Notes under the pieces: model-generated
What the model saw: the letters and a program-made list of their open reading frames with translations, nothing else
The model's database searches: none
Told to the model about the DNA's origin: nothing
Part shown: positions 26,646 through 33,396 of the stretch, piece after piece
How the letters are laid out: every line of letters starts with the position of its first letter
Position numbering within the stretch: the stretch's first letter is position 1
Program-made: the position numbers and the translations under genes
Source of the DNA: Paenirhizobium cremeum
GTDB taxonomy: Bacteria > Pseudomonadota > Alphaproteobacteria > Rhizobiales > Rhizobiaceae
NCBI RefSeq assembly: GCF_022884085.1
Contig: NZ_JAGGCS010000003.1
Coordinates: forward strand, 1 to 33,435
Direction: 5' to 3'
DNA: 33,435 bases

Positions 26646-26999
26646 CTAGAGCGGTTTGCCGAGATTGTTGTAGGTGTCCTCGAACTGTTTCAGCCGCTCG
26701 TCATAGACGTTGCGCAAGCAGGTCGCATCGCCGCCGCAGGCCTGTCTTTTCTTCAGCCACGCGGACTGGTCGTCCTGCAGCTTTCCGCGATTGCCCATCG
26801 GTAGCAAACCGCTGATGAGCTCGAAGGTGGTCGCCATCTTCACGTCGAGATCGTTGAGAACACGGTTGCCGCAGATCGCGCTTTCGTCGGCCGCAAGGTC
26901 TATCCGATCGCAGTCGAAGCTTGCGGCGTTGGTCGGTGTGGTGGTGATGAAGCAGGCGTATGCCATCGTCAGGATCGTGGCGGCGGTAAAAGGGCGCAT
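26646..26999 (-). CDS. Small secreted DUF1311/LprI-like protein
   Basis: A 117-aa protein with a signal peptide (MRPFTAATILTMAYACFITT, cleavage near NAA at residue 25). The mature part has four cysteines (FDC, AICG, QACGG, ATCLR) and the DUF1311 pattern: DESAICGNRVLNDLDVKMAT, then the QSAWLKKRQACGGDATCLRN segment. One family member, LprI of mycobacteria, inhibits lysozyme; the function here is unproven. AGGAAG precedes the ATG. It is transcribed divergently from the protease gene. Confidence 0.82.
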   Translation of the reverse strand: MRPFTAATILTMAYACFITTTPTNAASFDCDRIDLAADESAICGNRVLNDLDVKMATTFELISGLLPMGNRGKLQDDQSAWLKKRQACGGDATCLRNVYDERLKQFEDTYNNLGKPL

Positions 27000-27166
27000 T
27001 TCGTCTTCCTCGCAAAGTCTCCGACATTACCGACTTGTAACGGTCAATGCCTTGGTTTTGTTCGATTCACGTCTAAATCATCAGCGCGAGACACAAGCGG
27101 CCATATTTCCATTCCCTTCGCCCGTCGGCCGCACTAAAACACGATCGACAACAGCAGGAGACTTTC

Positions 27167-28573
27167 ATGCAAGGCATTGTTCGGTATGCGGCGGTTACGC
27201 TGCTGGCGCTGTCTTTGGCCGCTCCCGGCATCGCATTTGCCCAGGATGCCAAGACCGTTCCGCAGTCGCAGCTCGAGATGCAGATGTCCTTTGCGCCCCT
27301 GGTCAAGCAGACCCATGGCGCCGTGGTGAACGTTTATGCCGAACGCATCGTGCAGCGGCGGCTTTCGCCCTTTGCCGGCGATCCCTTTTTCGAACAGTTC
27401 TTTGGCCAGCAGATGCCGAACCGCACCGAAAAGCAGTCGTCGCTCGGCTCCGGCGTGATCGTCGAGGAGAACGGCACGGTCGTTACCAATAACCACGTCA
27501 TCGACGGTGCCGACGACATCAAGGTGGCGCTGGCCGATGGCCGCGAGTTTCCGGTCAAGGTCGTGCTGAAGGACGAGCGGCTCGATCTCGCGGTGCTGCG
27601 CATCGACGCCCACGAAAAGCTGCCGACGCTTCCGATCGGCAACTCGGATGCGATCGAGGTCGGCGATCTCGTGCTTGCGATCGGCAACCCCTTCGGCGTC
27701 GGCCAGACGGTCACCTCGGGCATCGTCTCCGCGCTGGCGCGCAATCAGGTGACCGAAGGCGATTTCGGCTTCTTCATCCAGACGGACGCCGCCATCAATC
27801 CCGGCAATTCCGGCGGCGCGCTGATGAACATGAAGGGCGAGCTGATCGGCATCAACACCGCCATATTCTCCAAGGGCGGCGGGTCGAACGGTGTCGGCTT
27901 CGCCATTCCCGCCAATCTCGTAAAAGTGTTCCTCGACGCCGCCGATCGCGGCACGACCAGCTTCGAGCGCCCCTATGTCGGCGCAAGCTTCGATCCGGTG
28001 ACCTCCGACGTCGCCGAGGCGCTCGGTCTCGACAAGGCGCGCGGTGCGCTGGTTGTGCGCGTGGTGGACGGTGGGCCCGCGGCCAAGGCCGGCCTCAGGG
28101 CCGGGCAGGTGGTGGTGGCCGTCGACGGCGTTCCGGTCGAGCATCCCGATGCGCTCGGCTACCGGCTGACCACCGCCGGTCTCGGCAAGGCGGTCAAGCT
28201 CACGGTTCGCGAGAACGGCGAGGAAAAGCAGATCACCCTGACGCTTGCGGGGGCTCCGGAAACCACGCCTCGGGACGAAAGGCTGATCGAGGGCCGCAAT
28301 CCCTTTGCCGGCGCCAAGGTCGCCAATCTTTCGCCCAAGCTCGCCTACGAACTGCAAATGCCGTCGGAGGTGACCGGCGTGGTGATTACCGATATCGCCC
28401 AGGGATCGCCCGCCGCCCGTCTCGGCTTCGCACCCCATGACATCATCGTCTCCGTCAACGGTGTCTCGGTCGGCTCGGCCGCCGAGATGGCGAAGATCGC
28501 CGACGGCGATCCCGGCTTCTGGCGCGTCGAGGTCGAACGCAACGGCCAGCGCATAAGACAGGTCTTCCGATGA
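27167..28573 (+). CDS. degP: DegP/DegQ-like periplasmic serine protease
   Basis: A 468-aa Do-family protease/chaperone of the periplasm. It has a signal peptide (cleavage near AFA-QD, residue 25), a trypsin-like domain with the triad H110 (NNHVID), D140 (RLDLAVL) and S215 (NPGNSGGAL), and two PDZ domains at about 255-355 and 370-465. The long LA-loop region (RRLSPFAGDPFFEQFFGQQM) precedes it. The role is removal of misfolded envelope proteins. CAGGAG precedes the ATG. The 3' end overlaps rarA by 4 nt, an unusual coupling between an envelope protease and a DNA-replication factor. Confidence 0.95.
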   Translation: MQGIVRYAAVTLLALSLAAPGIAFAQDAKTVPQSQLEMQMSFAPLVKQTHGAVVNVYAERIVQRRLSPFAGDPFFEQFFGQQMPNRTEKQSSLGSGVIVEENGTVVTNNHVIDGADDIKVALADGREFPVKVVLKDERLDLAVLRIDAHEKLPTLPIGNSDAIEVGDLVLAIGNPFGVGQTVTSGIVSALARNQVTEGDFGFFIQTDAAINPGNSGGALMNMKGELIGINTAIFSKGGGSNGVGFAIPANLVKVFLDAADRGTTSFERPYVGASFDPVTSDVAEALGLDKARGALVVRVVDGGPAAKAGLRAGQVVVAVDGVPVEHPDALGYRLTTAGLGKAVKLTVRENGEEKQITLTLAGAPETTPRDERLIEGRNPFAGAKVANLSPKLAYELQMPSEVTGVVITDIAQGSPAARLGFAPHDIIVSVNGVSVGSAAEMAKIADGDPGFWRVEVERNGQRIRQVFR

Positions 28574-29880
28574 GTGATCTCTTCGCGCCGCAGGTCCCGC
28601 AGGAAGTGGAGGCGCGGCGGCCGCTCGCCGACCGCCTGCGGCCGAAGACGCTTGCCGACGTGACCGGACAGGAGCATCTGACGGGCGAGGACGGCGTCCT
28701 TGCCCGCATGATCGCTTCCGGCTCGCTCGGCTCCATGATCTTCTGGGGCCCTCCGGGCACCGGCAAGACGACGGTCGCCCGGCTGCTTTCGGGCGAGGCC
28801 GGGCTCGCCTTCGAGCAGATCTCGGCGATTTTCTCGGGCGTCGCCGACCTCAAGAAGGTGTTCGAGGCGGCCCGCATGCGCCGCATGGAAGGCCGCCAGA
28901 CGCTGCTCTTCGTCGACGAGATCCATCGTTTCAACCGCGCCCAGCAGGACAGTTTCCTTCCCGTGATGGAAGATGGCACCGTGATCCTTGTGGGCGCCAC
29001 GACCGAGAACCCCTCCTTCGAACTCAACGCCGCTCTTCTCTCCCGGGCGAGGGTGCTGACCTTCAAGCCCCATGACGAGCAGAGCCTCGGTACGCTCCTG
29101 AAGCGGGCGGAGGAAACGGAACACCGGCCGCTGCCGCTCGACGAGGATGCCCGCGCCGCCCTGATCCGCATGGCCGATGGCGACGGTCGCGCGGTGCTGA
29201 CGCTGGCAGAGGAGGTCTGGCGCGCCGCCCGTAAGGACGAGATCTTCGACACCGACGGCCTGACGCGGATCGTTCAGCGCCGGGCGCCGGTCTACGATAA
29301 GGGGCAGGACGGCCATTACAACCTGATCTCGGCGCTGCACAAATCGGTGCGCGGTTCCGATCCGGATGCCGCGCTCTATTATCTCTGCCGCATGTTCGAC
29401 GCGGGCGAAGACCCGCTTTATCTCGGCCGCCGGCTGGTTCGGATGGCGGTCGAGGATATCGGGCTTGCCGACCCGCAGGCGCTCGTCATCTGCAATGCCG
29501 CCAAGGACGCCTATGACTATCTCGGCTCACCGGAGGGAGAGTTGGCGCTGGCCGAGGCCTGCGTCTATCTCGCCACCGCGCCGAAGTCGAACGGCGTCTA
29601 TCTCGCCTACAAGGCGGCGATGCGGGCGGCGAAGGAGAATGGCTCGCTGCTGCCGCCGAAGCATATCCTGAACGCCCCGACCAAGCTGATGAAGGGCGAG
29701 GGTTATGGCGAGGGCTATCGCTACGACCACGACGAGCCGGACGCCTTTTCCGGCCAGGACTATTTCCCCGAAAAGATGGGCCGCCGGACCTTCTACGATC
29801 CGCCGGAACGGGGCTTCGAGCGGGAAATCCGCAAGCGGCTGGACTGGTGGTCCAAGCTGCGCCGCGAGCGCAACGGCTGA
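28570..29880 (+). CDS. rarA: Replication-associated recombination protein RarA (MgsA)
   Basis: RarA (436 aa) is a clamp-loader-like AAA+ ATPase that acts at stalled forks with SSB. The Walker A GPPGTGKT is at residues 60-67, Walker B LLFVDEIHRFN with DEIH at 116-119, and sensor 1 in the ATTENPSFELNAALLSRARV stretch. The C-terminal tetramerisation domain contains DPDAALYYLCRMFDAGEDPL and the HHILNAPTKLMK-type motif (PKHILNAPTKLMK). The ATG overlaps the stop of degP (ATGA). It ends 11 nt from the convergent DUF1883 gene. Confidence 0.96.
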   Translation: MSDLFAPQVPQEVEARRPLADRLRPKTLADVTGQEHLTGEDGVLARMIASGSLGSMIFWGPPGTGKTTVARLLSGEAGLAFEQISAIFSGVADLKKVFEAARMRRMEGRQTLLFVDEIHRFNRAQQDSFLPVMEDGTVILVGATTENPSFELNAALLSRARVLTFKPHDEQSLGTLLKRAEETEHRPLPLDEDARAALIRMADGDGRAVLTLAEEVWRAARKDEIFDTDGLTRIVQRRAPVYDKGQDGHYNLISALHKSVRGSDPDAALYYLCRMFDAGEDPLYLGRRLVRMAVEDIGLADPQALVICNAAKDAYDYLGSPEGELALAEACVYLATAPKSNGVYLAYKAAMRAAKENGSLLPPKHILNAPTKLMKGEGYGEGYRYDHDEPDAFSGQDYFPEKMGRRTFYDPPERGFEREIRKRLDWWSKLRRERNG

Positions 29881-29882
29881 AG

Positions 29883-29896
29883 CCTGAAAGTTCAGG
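29883..29896. terminator. Small palindrome at the rarA/DUF1883 junction
   Basis: CCTGAA (29883-29888), AG and TTCAGG (29891-29896) form a 14-bp palindrome that overlaps the DUF1883 stop codon. It is the only structure in the 11-nt gap between two convergent genes; a terminator role is uncertain because no T tract is present. Confidence 0.3.
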
Positions 29897-30203
29897 AGGC
29901 CTTGCTCACCCGCGGTGCCGAGGGTGCCGCGATCATCTTTACCGAGGAATCGGCAAGGCCGTGATGGCCTTCCATGTCGACGATCAGGTGCCAGTGGCCG
30001 CTTTCGGGAATGGTGAGCTTGATCGGCGACTTCTTGGCGACGCCGCCGAGATACTTGAAATCGAGCGCTTCCCTGAACCGCTGGAAATTGCCGGGCGTCA
30101 TCAGCCGCACATTGGCGACCGCCGACAGCGTCACTTCGATGATGGTGCCGGCGCGCTGTTCCTTGAGGTCGTAGTGGCTAAAGCGGAAGGTCGGCCTGGA
30201 CAT
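29892..30203 (-). CDS. DUF1883 domain protein
   Basis: A 103-aa protein that I recognise as DUF1883: FSHYDLKEQRAGTIIEVTLS at the start and SPIKLTIPESGHWHLIVDME (about residues 58-77). It is a small beta-rich protein found mainly in Rhizobiales; some members are fused to TIR domains elsewhere. The function is not known. There is no signal peptide, so it is likely cytoplasmic. GAGGAG precedes the ATG. Confidence 0.82.
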   Translation of the reverse strand: MSRPTFRFSHYDLKEQRAGTIIEVTLSAVANVRLMTPGNFQRFREALDFKYLGGVAKKSPIKLTIPESGHWHLIVDMEGHHGLADSSVKMIAAPSAPRVSKAS

Positions 30204-30304
30204 TCGGCTCCTCGTCTCGATGTCATCAATTCAACTTCGCTAATCTACATCATCGGGGTTAAGGAAGGGTTCGTGGCGCATGGCGGTTCACGAGGTCACG
30301 ACCC

Positions 30305-30329
30305 GGAACAAAGTCCGCCGCGGGGCGTT
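30305..30329 (+). promoter_or_regulatory. EcfG/RpoE2-type general stress promoter
   Basis: GGAAC (30305-30309), exactly 16 nt and CGTT (30326-30329). This is a full match to the alphaproteobacterial general stress sigma factor consensus. It lies 56 nt before the start of the small membrane protein gene and on the same strand. Confidence 0.7.
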
Positions 30330-30385
30330 TTCCGGCTGAAGAAAGACTGAAGGCAAGATACACTTAAGCAGAGAAGGAGACCCCG

Positions 30386-30640
30386 ATGAAGACCGATCTT
30401 TTCATCACCTTCGTGGTCGCCCTGATGGTCAATGCCGTTCTCTTCGGCGTAGGCGCGATCACCGTGCTTTCGGTGCCGGCGCTCGCCGAACAGGCGAAAT
30501 ATCTGCTGCCGGCGGTGATCGTCGCGGCCTTTGTCGCCACACCCTTCATCGCCCGGCTTCTGGCGCCGCGTCTGCGCCTGCGCTACTGGCGCGAACGCGA
30601 CGAACTACCCCTTCCTGCACGGAAGGCCGGCACGCCATAA
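30386..30640 (+). CDS. Small membrane protein, stress-promoter driven
   Basis: 84 aa with two predicted membrane segments (about residues 5-30, FITFVVALMVNAVLFGVGAI, and 41-60, LLPAVIVAAFVATPFIARLL) and a basic cytoplasmic tail (RLRLRYWRERDELPLPARKA). I do not recognise a family. Translation is well supported by AAGGAG before the ATG, a perfect EcfG-type promoter upstream and a strong terminator 45 nt after the stop, which together define a single-gene stress transcript. Confidence 0.8.
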   Translation: MKTDLFITFVVALMVNAVLFGVGAITVLSVPALAEQAKYLLPAVIVAAFVATPFIARLLAPRLRLRYWRERDELPLPARKAGTP

Positions 30641-30685
30641 CCGCAAAAAGAACAGACAACGACATTCCCCTCCGACCTCCACCTG

Positions 30686-30718
30686 ATCCCCCGTCTTCCC
30701 TGGACGGGGGATTTTTTT
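30686..30718 (+). terminator. Terminator of the small membrane protein gene
   Basis: A perfect 10-bp stem ATCCCCCGTC (30686-30695) with GACGGGGGAT (30703-30712), loop TTCCCTG, then a run of T. A textbook intrinsic terminator. Confidence 0.92.
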
Positions 30719-30833
30719 CCTCGTGACGGGCAGGCATGCGTTCTCCTTCACGCGAGCCCTGCGGCCCCGCGGCTTGAGGTATTGTCTTGGTCCTCCATCG
30801 CCACCTTGCGGAGACCTCCGGCTGAAGGTCGGC

Positions 30834-31195
30834 CGGGACACGATCGCGTGCCGCGAATGAAATAAAAACGATGACACCCGATCGTGTCCCGTTCGGCGGT
30901 TTTTATCCGCGCGGTCGGTCCCTCTGCTCCGGCGGTTCCCGGGAGTTTCCGTCCATCGGGCTGCGGCTCTTGCCGCCGGACGCCCGGGACCACCCGACAC
31001 CGCCGGTCTCTGACGCCTTGCAGGCGCGTCCGGCGCGCCGTCAGGGCCGACATGGGGTTCAGCCGTCCGAAGCCTTCCCATGTCCCCACGTCGCCGGAGG
31101 GAGACCAGTTTGCGCGGACCCGGATCGTGAGATCTTGCGTCTCTCCCTCACGACCCGCGCCGGCCCCGCCTCGCCGGCACGCCTGCCGGTGTATC
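30834..31195. other. Structured non-coding region, possible RNA element
   Basis: A gene-poor, very GC-rich stretch with dense perfect inverted repeats. These are a 13-bp pair (30834-30846 / 30879-30891); a nested stem of CCGGCGGT+TCCCGGG (30929-30943) with CCCGGGA (30983-30989) and ACCGCCGG (30999-31006), which encloses CGTCC/GGACG and GCGGC-TCTT-GCCGC; CTGACG/CGTCAG (31010-31015 / 31039-31044) around a GGCGCG/CGCGCC hairpin; a closing stem 30914-30921 / 31044-31051; GACATGGG/CCCATGTC (31049-31056 / 31077-31084); GAGGGAGA/TCTCCCTC (31097-31104 / 31142-31149); and CCGGCA/TGCCGG (31174-31179 / 31184-31189). I did not find RNase P, tmRNA, 6S or SRP RNA signatures. Confidence 0.45.
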
Positions 31196-31567
31196 CGCGA
31201 CGGGACGAGGAGATTGTAGGCATGAGGCATGAGGACGGGGATTTTGCGGGAAAACGGGGAAGAGCGGATAGATTGGGGGTGAGGGGCGCTGTTTCTGCCC
31301 GCTCCGGTGATACTTCTTCATTTTTTCCCGCTGTCATCTATCTCCGAAAGCTTCCCTTGGTCCACCCAATGCCACTCATTCCCCTTTATGCCGGCCCCTT
31401 CATGCCGGGCCTGACCCGATATCCCGCCGCGGGATGTCCATCGCACGGGGACGCCGGCCTTCATCGGACCCCTTGAGAGACTGGCCCCGAGGTCAGCCCG
31501 GTTTGCGGACCCCCCGGCGGGGGCCGGAACGGGTCAGGGATAACGGAGGGCAAAATCGGGTGAACGC
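31196..31567. other. Gap with no gene that I can support
   Basis: Open frames cross this stretch on both strands, but they are arginine/proline/glycine-rich, have no ribosome binding site and no family resemblance. It contains a fragment near 31430-31455 resembling the middle of the 155-bp repeats found further on. Otherwise I see only short GC-rich hairpins. Confidence 0.5.
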
Positions 31568-31592
31568 GGAACAGATGTCGTCTTCGCGCATT
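31568..31592 (+). promoter_or_regulatory. Candidate EcfG/RpoE2 promoter of osmC
   Basis: GGAAC (31568-31572), 16 nt and CATT (31589-31592), which fits GGAAC-N18-TT with one deviation from CGTT. It lies 43 nt before the osmC start, on the same strand. OsmC-type genes are common general stress targets. Confidence 0.5.
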
Positions 31593-31634
31593 AGACTTCG
31601 GGTCGAATTCTGACTGAACCCAGGGAGAAAGAGA

Positions 31635-32066
31635 ATGGCCATTGAAAAGCGTGGTTCCGCCCACTGGAGCGGCGGACTGAGGGACGGGCGCGGAACGGTT
31701 TCCACCGAAAGCGGCGCATTGAAAGAGCACCCCTATGGCTTCAAGACCCGTTTCGAGGGCGTTCCGGGCAGCAATCCGGAGGAACTGATCGGCGCGGCGC
31801 ACGCCGCCTGCTTCACCATGGCGCTCTCCAAGGAACTCGGGGATGCCGGCTTCACCGCGGAAGCCCTCGATACGACGGCCAAGGTAACGCTCGATCAGGT
31901 CGGCGGCGGCTTTGCGATCACCGCGATCGAACTCAGCCTGCGTGGCAAGGTGCCCGGCACGGACGAGGCGACCTTCCGCGGCATTGCCGAAAAGGCCAAG
32001 GCCGGCTGCCCGGTCTCGAAGGCGCTGGCCGCCGTTCCGATCAGCCTCAATGTGACCTTCGGCTGA
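31635..32066 (+). CDS. osmC: OsmC family peroxiredoxin
   Basis: OsmC (143 aa) reduces organic hydroperoxides with two active-site cysteines, seen here as C59 (AAHAACFTMALSKEL) and C125 (KAKAGCPVSKALAAV). The N-terminus KRGSAHWSGGLRDGRGTVST is that of the OsmC rather than the Ohr subgroup. It is a cytoplasmic dimer and is expected to draw reducing power from lipoylated proteins or thiols. Its promoter looks EcfG-dependent. Its reading frame has a long antisense shadow that I ignore. Confidence 0.94.
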   Translation: MAIEKRGSAHWSGGLRDGRGTVSTESGALKEHPYGFKTRFEGVPGSNPEELIGAAHAACFTMALSKELGDAGFTAEALDTTAKVTLDQVGGGFAITAIELSLRGKVPGTDEATFRGIAEKAKAGCPVSKALAAVPISLNVTFG

Positions 32067-32123
32067 GGGGCTTTTCTCCCGATTGCGAAAGATTTGACGG
32101 GGCCGGCGGGCAGCGTTTGTCGT

Positions 32124-32152
32124 TTGCCGGTCCTCGATAATGGGCGTATGAT
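32124..32152 (+). promoter_or_regulatory. Candidate sigma70 promoter of the DUF1059 gene
   Basis: TTGCCG (32124-32129), 17 nt and TATGAT (32147-32152). A start near 32159 would give a leader of about 39 nt with a GAGGAGGA ribosome binding site. Confidence 0.5.
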
Positions 32153-32197
32153 TTCGCCTTCCGGCCGCCCCGGCCGGAGCTTCGTGAGGAGGAGAAA

Positions 32198-32401
32198 ATG
32201 TCACGCCAATACATCGATTGCCGTGAATTCCCGAGCGAAATGAAATGCACCGTCGCCATCTCGGCAGACACCACGGAGGAACTCGTCAACGCCGCCGTGC
32301 AGCATGCCGTTGCCGTTCATGGCGAACACGACACCCCCGCATTCCGCCAGGAAATCAAGAAGGCCATCCACAAGATGGAACCATCCCGCAACGTCGCATG
32401 A
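32198..32401 (+). CDS. DUF1059 domain protein
   Basis: A 67-aa protein: SRQYIDCREFPSEMKCTVAI, then the TTEELVNAAVQHAVAVHGEH helix and a C-terminal EIKKAIHKMEP. This is the DUF1059 pattern of small cytoplasmic proteins with two N-terminal cysteines (C8 and C17) and a conserved HxxxxHG segment. Function unknown. GAGGAGGAG precedes the ATG and leaves no doubt about the start. Confidence 0.88.
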   Translation: MSRQYIDCREFPSEMKCTVAISADTTEELVNAAVQHAVAVHGEHDTPAFRQEIKKAIHKMEPSRNVA

Positions 32402-32423
32402 CGCTGGGGTGATGGGAGCCAAG

Positions 32424-32451
32424 CGCCACCTCCTTTGCGGAGGGGGTGGCG
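32424..32451 (+). repeat. Short palindrome after the DUF1059 gene
   Basis: CGCCACC (32424-32430) pairs with GGTGGCG (32445-32451), with TCC/GGA pairing inside around TTTGC. It is a GC-rich hairpin starting 22 nt after the stop, without a T tract. It may end the transcript or belong to the repeat family that follows. Confidence 0.4.
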
Positions 32452-32490
32452 AGGGGGAACCCGGTAAGAACCGAGGCTGGATAGGAGTTC

Positions 32491-32645
32491 ACGTTTCCCC
32501 GTCATCCCGGCCTTGTGCCGGGATCCAGCAGCGCGATGTCCATCGCGCGGAAGACATTTGAAGATATGGCCGGATGAAGACTATTGTCTTTTCGGCTCGC
32601 AGACGCTCGCCGGCTGGATTCCTGTGACAAGCACAGGAATGACGG
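32491..32645 (+). repeat. 155-bp palindromic intergenic repeat, copy 1
   Basis: Nearly identical to 33149-33303 in the same orientation, with about ten differences by eye. Internal hairpins are ATCCCGGC/GCCGGGAT (32504-32511 / 32517-32524), GCGCGATG/CATCGCGC (32531-32538 / 32541-32548) and ATTCCTGTG/CACAGGAAT (32618-32626 / 32632-32640). CCGTCAT and ATGACGG form inverted ends. This resembles rhizobial intergenic mosaic elements (RIME-type) or a MITE. Confidence 0.85.
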
Positions 32646-32805
32646 CTGTGGGAACGATCTTCACACACTTGCCGCCTGCGAATTCGCGGCGAATTTCCCC
32701 GCGGAGCTCGGCGTTTAGGTAAAGGCTCTGCTATTGCCGGGCCCGCTTCGATCTCCCGAATTCCTTCATATTTTCCCGCCCGCCTGCAGCATTAAGGAAA
32801 CGGGA

Positions 32806-33093
32806 TCACAGCAGATAGTGGGAGATGTCATCCCAGTCGGGATTCACGCTCTCGATCAGATTGAGTTTCCATGCCCTTGGCCATTTCTTGATGGTCTTTT
32901 CCCGCGTCAAGGCTGATGTAATCAGGTCATGGACCTCGAACCAGACAAGCGTCTTGACGCCATATCGGCTCGTGAAGCCCGGTGTGAGGTCATGCCGGTG
33001 TTCATGGAGACGGCGCGCGAGGTCGCTCGTCACGCCCGTGTAGAGCGTGCCGTTCCGTCTGGAAGCAAGGATGTAGACATAGCCCTGACGCAT
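32806..33093 (-). CDS. GIY-YIG domain protein
   Basis: A 95-aa single-domain GIY-YIG protein (UPF0213/YhbQ-like). The motif is seen as GYVY (residues 4-7) and YTG (18-20), with the catalytic-type arginine at 27/28 and the ALTREKTIKKWPRAWKLNLI segment with E65, ending NPDWDDI. Such proteins are predicted nucleases; their substrate is not known. TTG 33123 would be an alternative start, but ATG 33093 gives the normal family length. The gene lies between two copies of a 155-bp repeat, as do many small GIY-YIG genes in variable intergenic DNA. Confidence 0.85.
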   Translation of the reverse strand: MRQGYVYILASRRNGTLYTGVTSDLARRLHEHRHDLTPGFTSRYGVKTLVWFEVHDLITSALTREKTIKKWPRAWKLNLIESVNPDWDDISHYLL

Positions 33094-33148
33094 GTGGGCA
33101 GGATGGCATGACCGGCCGAACAAGCAAAGGCCGTGTGATGCCGTGCCA

Positions 33149-33308
33149 ACGTTTCTCCGTCATCCCGGCCTTGTGCCGGGATCCAGCAGCGCGATGTCCA
33201 TCGCGCGGAAGACATTTGAAGACACGGCTGTATGAGACTGTTGTCTTCCCGGCTCGCAGACGCTCGCCGGCTGGATTCCTGTGACAAGCACAAGGAATGA
33301 CGGAGAAA
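33149..33308 (+). repeat. 155-bp palindromic intergenic repeat, copy 2
   Basis: Second copy of the repeat, with one inserted A in the last hairpin. Its ends form a perfect 12-bp terminal inverted repeat: TTTCTCCGTCAT (33152-33163) with ATGACGGAGAAA (33297-33308). Copy 1 has only the inner 7 bp of this, so copy 2 may show the intact element ends. Confidence 0.85.
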
Positions 33309-33350
33309 TAGCGAAGCCGTCGGCGCGTTCTTACAAAGATGCAGATAGAA

Positions 33351-33381
33351 CAAAGCCCGGAAACCATGTTTCCGGGCTTTG
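33351..33381 (-). terminator. Terminator of the gene entering from the right edge
   Basis: A perfect 14-bp stem (33351-33364 with 33368-33381; core AAGCCCGGAAAC/GTTTCCGGGCTT) with a 3-nt loop. On the minus strand it is followed by TTCTAT and lies 15 nt after the likely stop of the partial gene. Confidence 0.75.
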
Positions 33382-33396
33382 CCAGTCGAAATTTGC

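Noticed and set aside
30834..31195. RNase P, tmRNA, 6S or SRP RNA as identity of the structured region
   Set aside because: The conserved core sequences of these RNAs, such as the RNase P GAGGAAAGTCC-type segment, are not visible on either strand.
30871..31476. A 201-codon + strand frame in the gene-free region
   Set aside because: No ribosome binding site, R/P/G-rich composition, and it lies over the nested inverted repeats. The opposing 160-codon frame (30748-31230, minus) is rejected for the same reasons.
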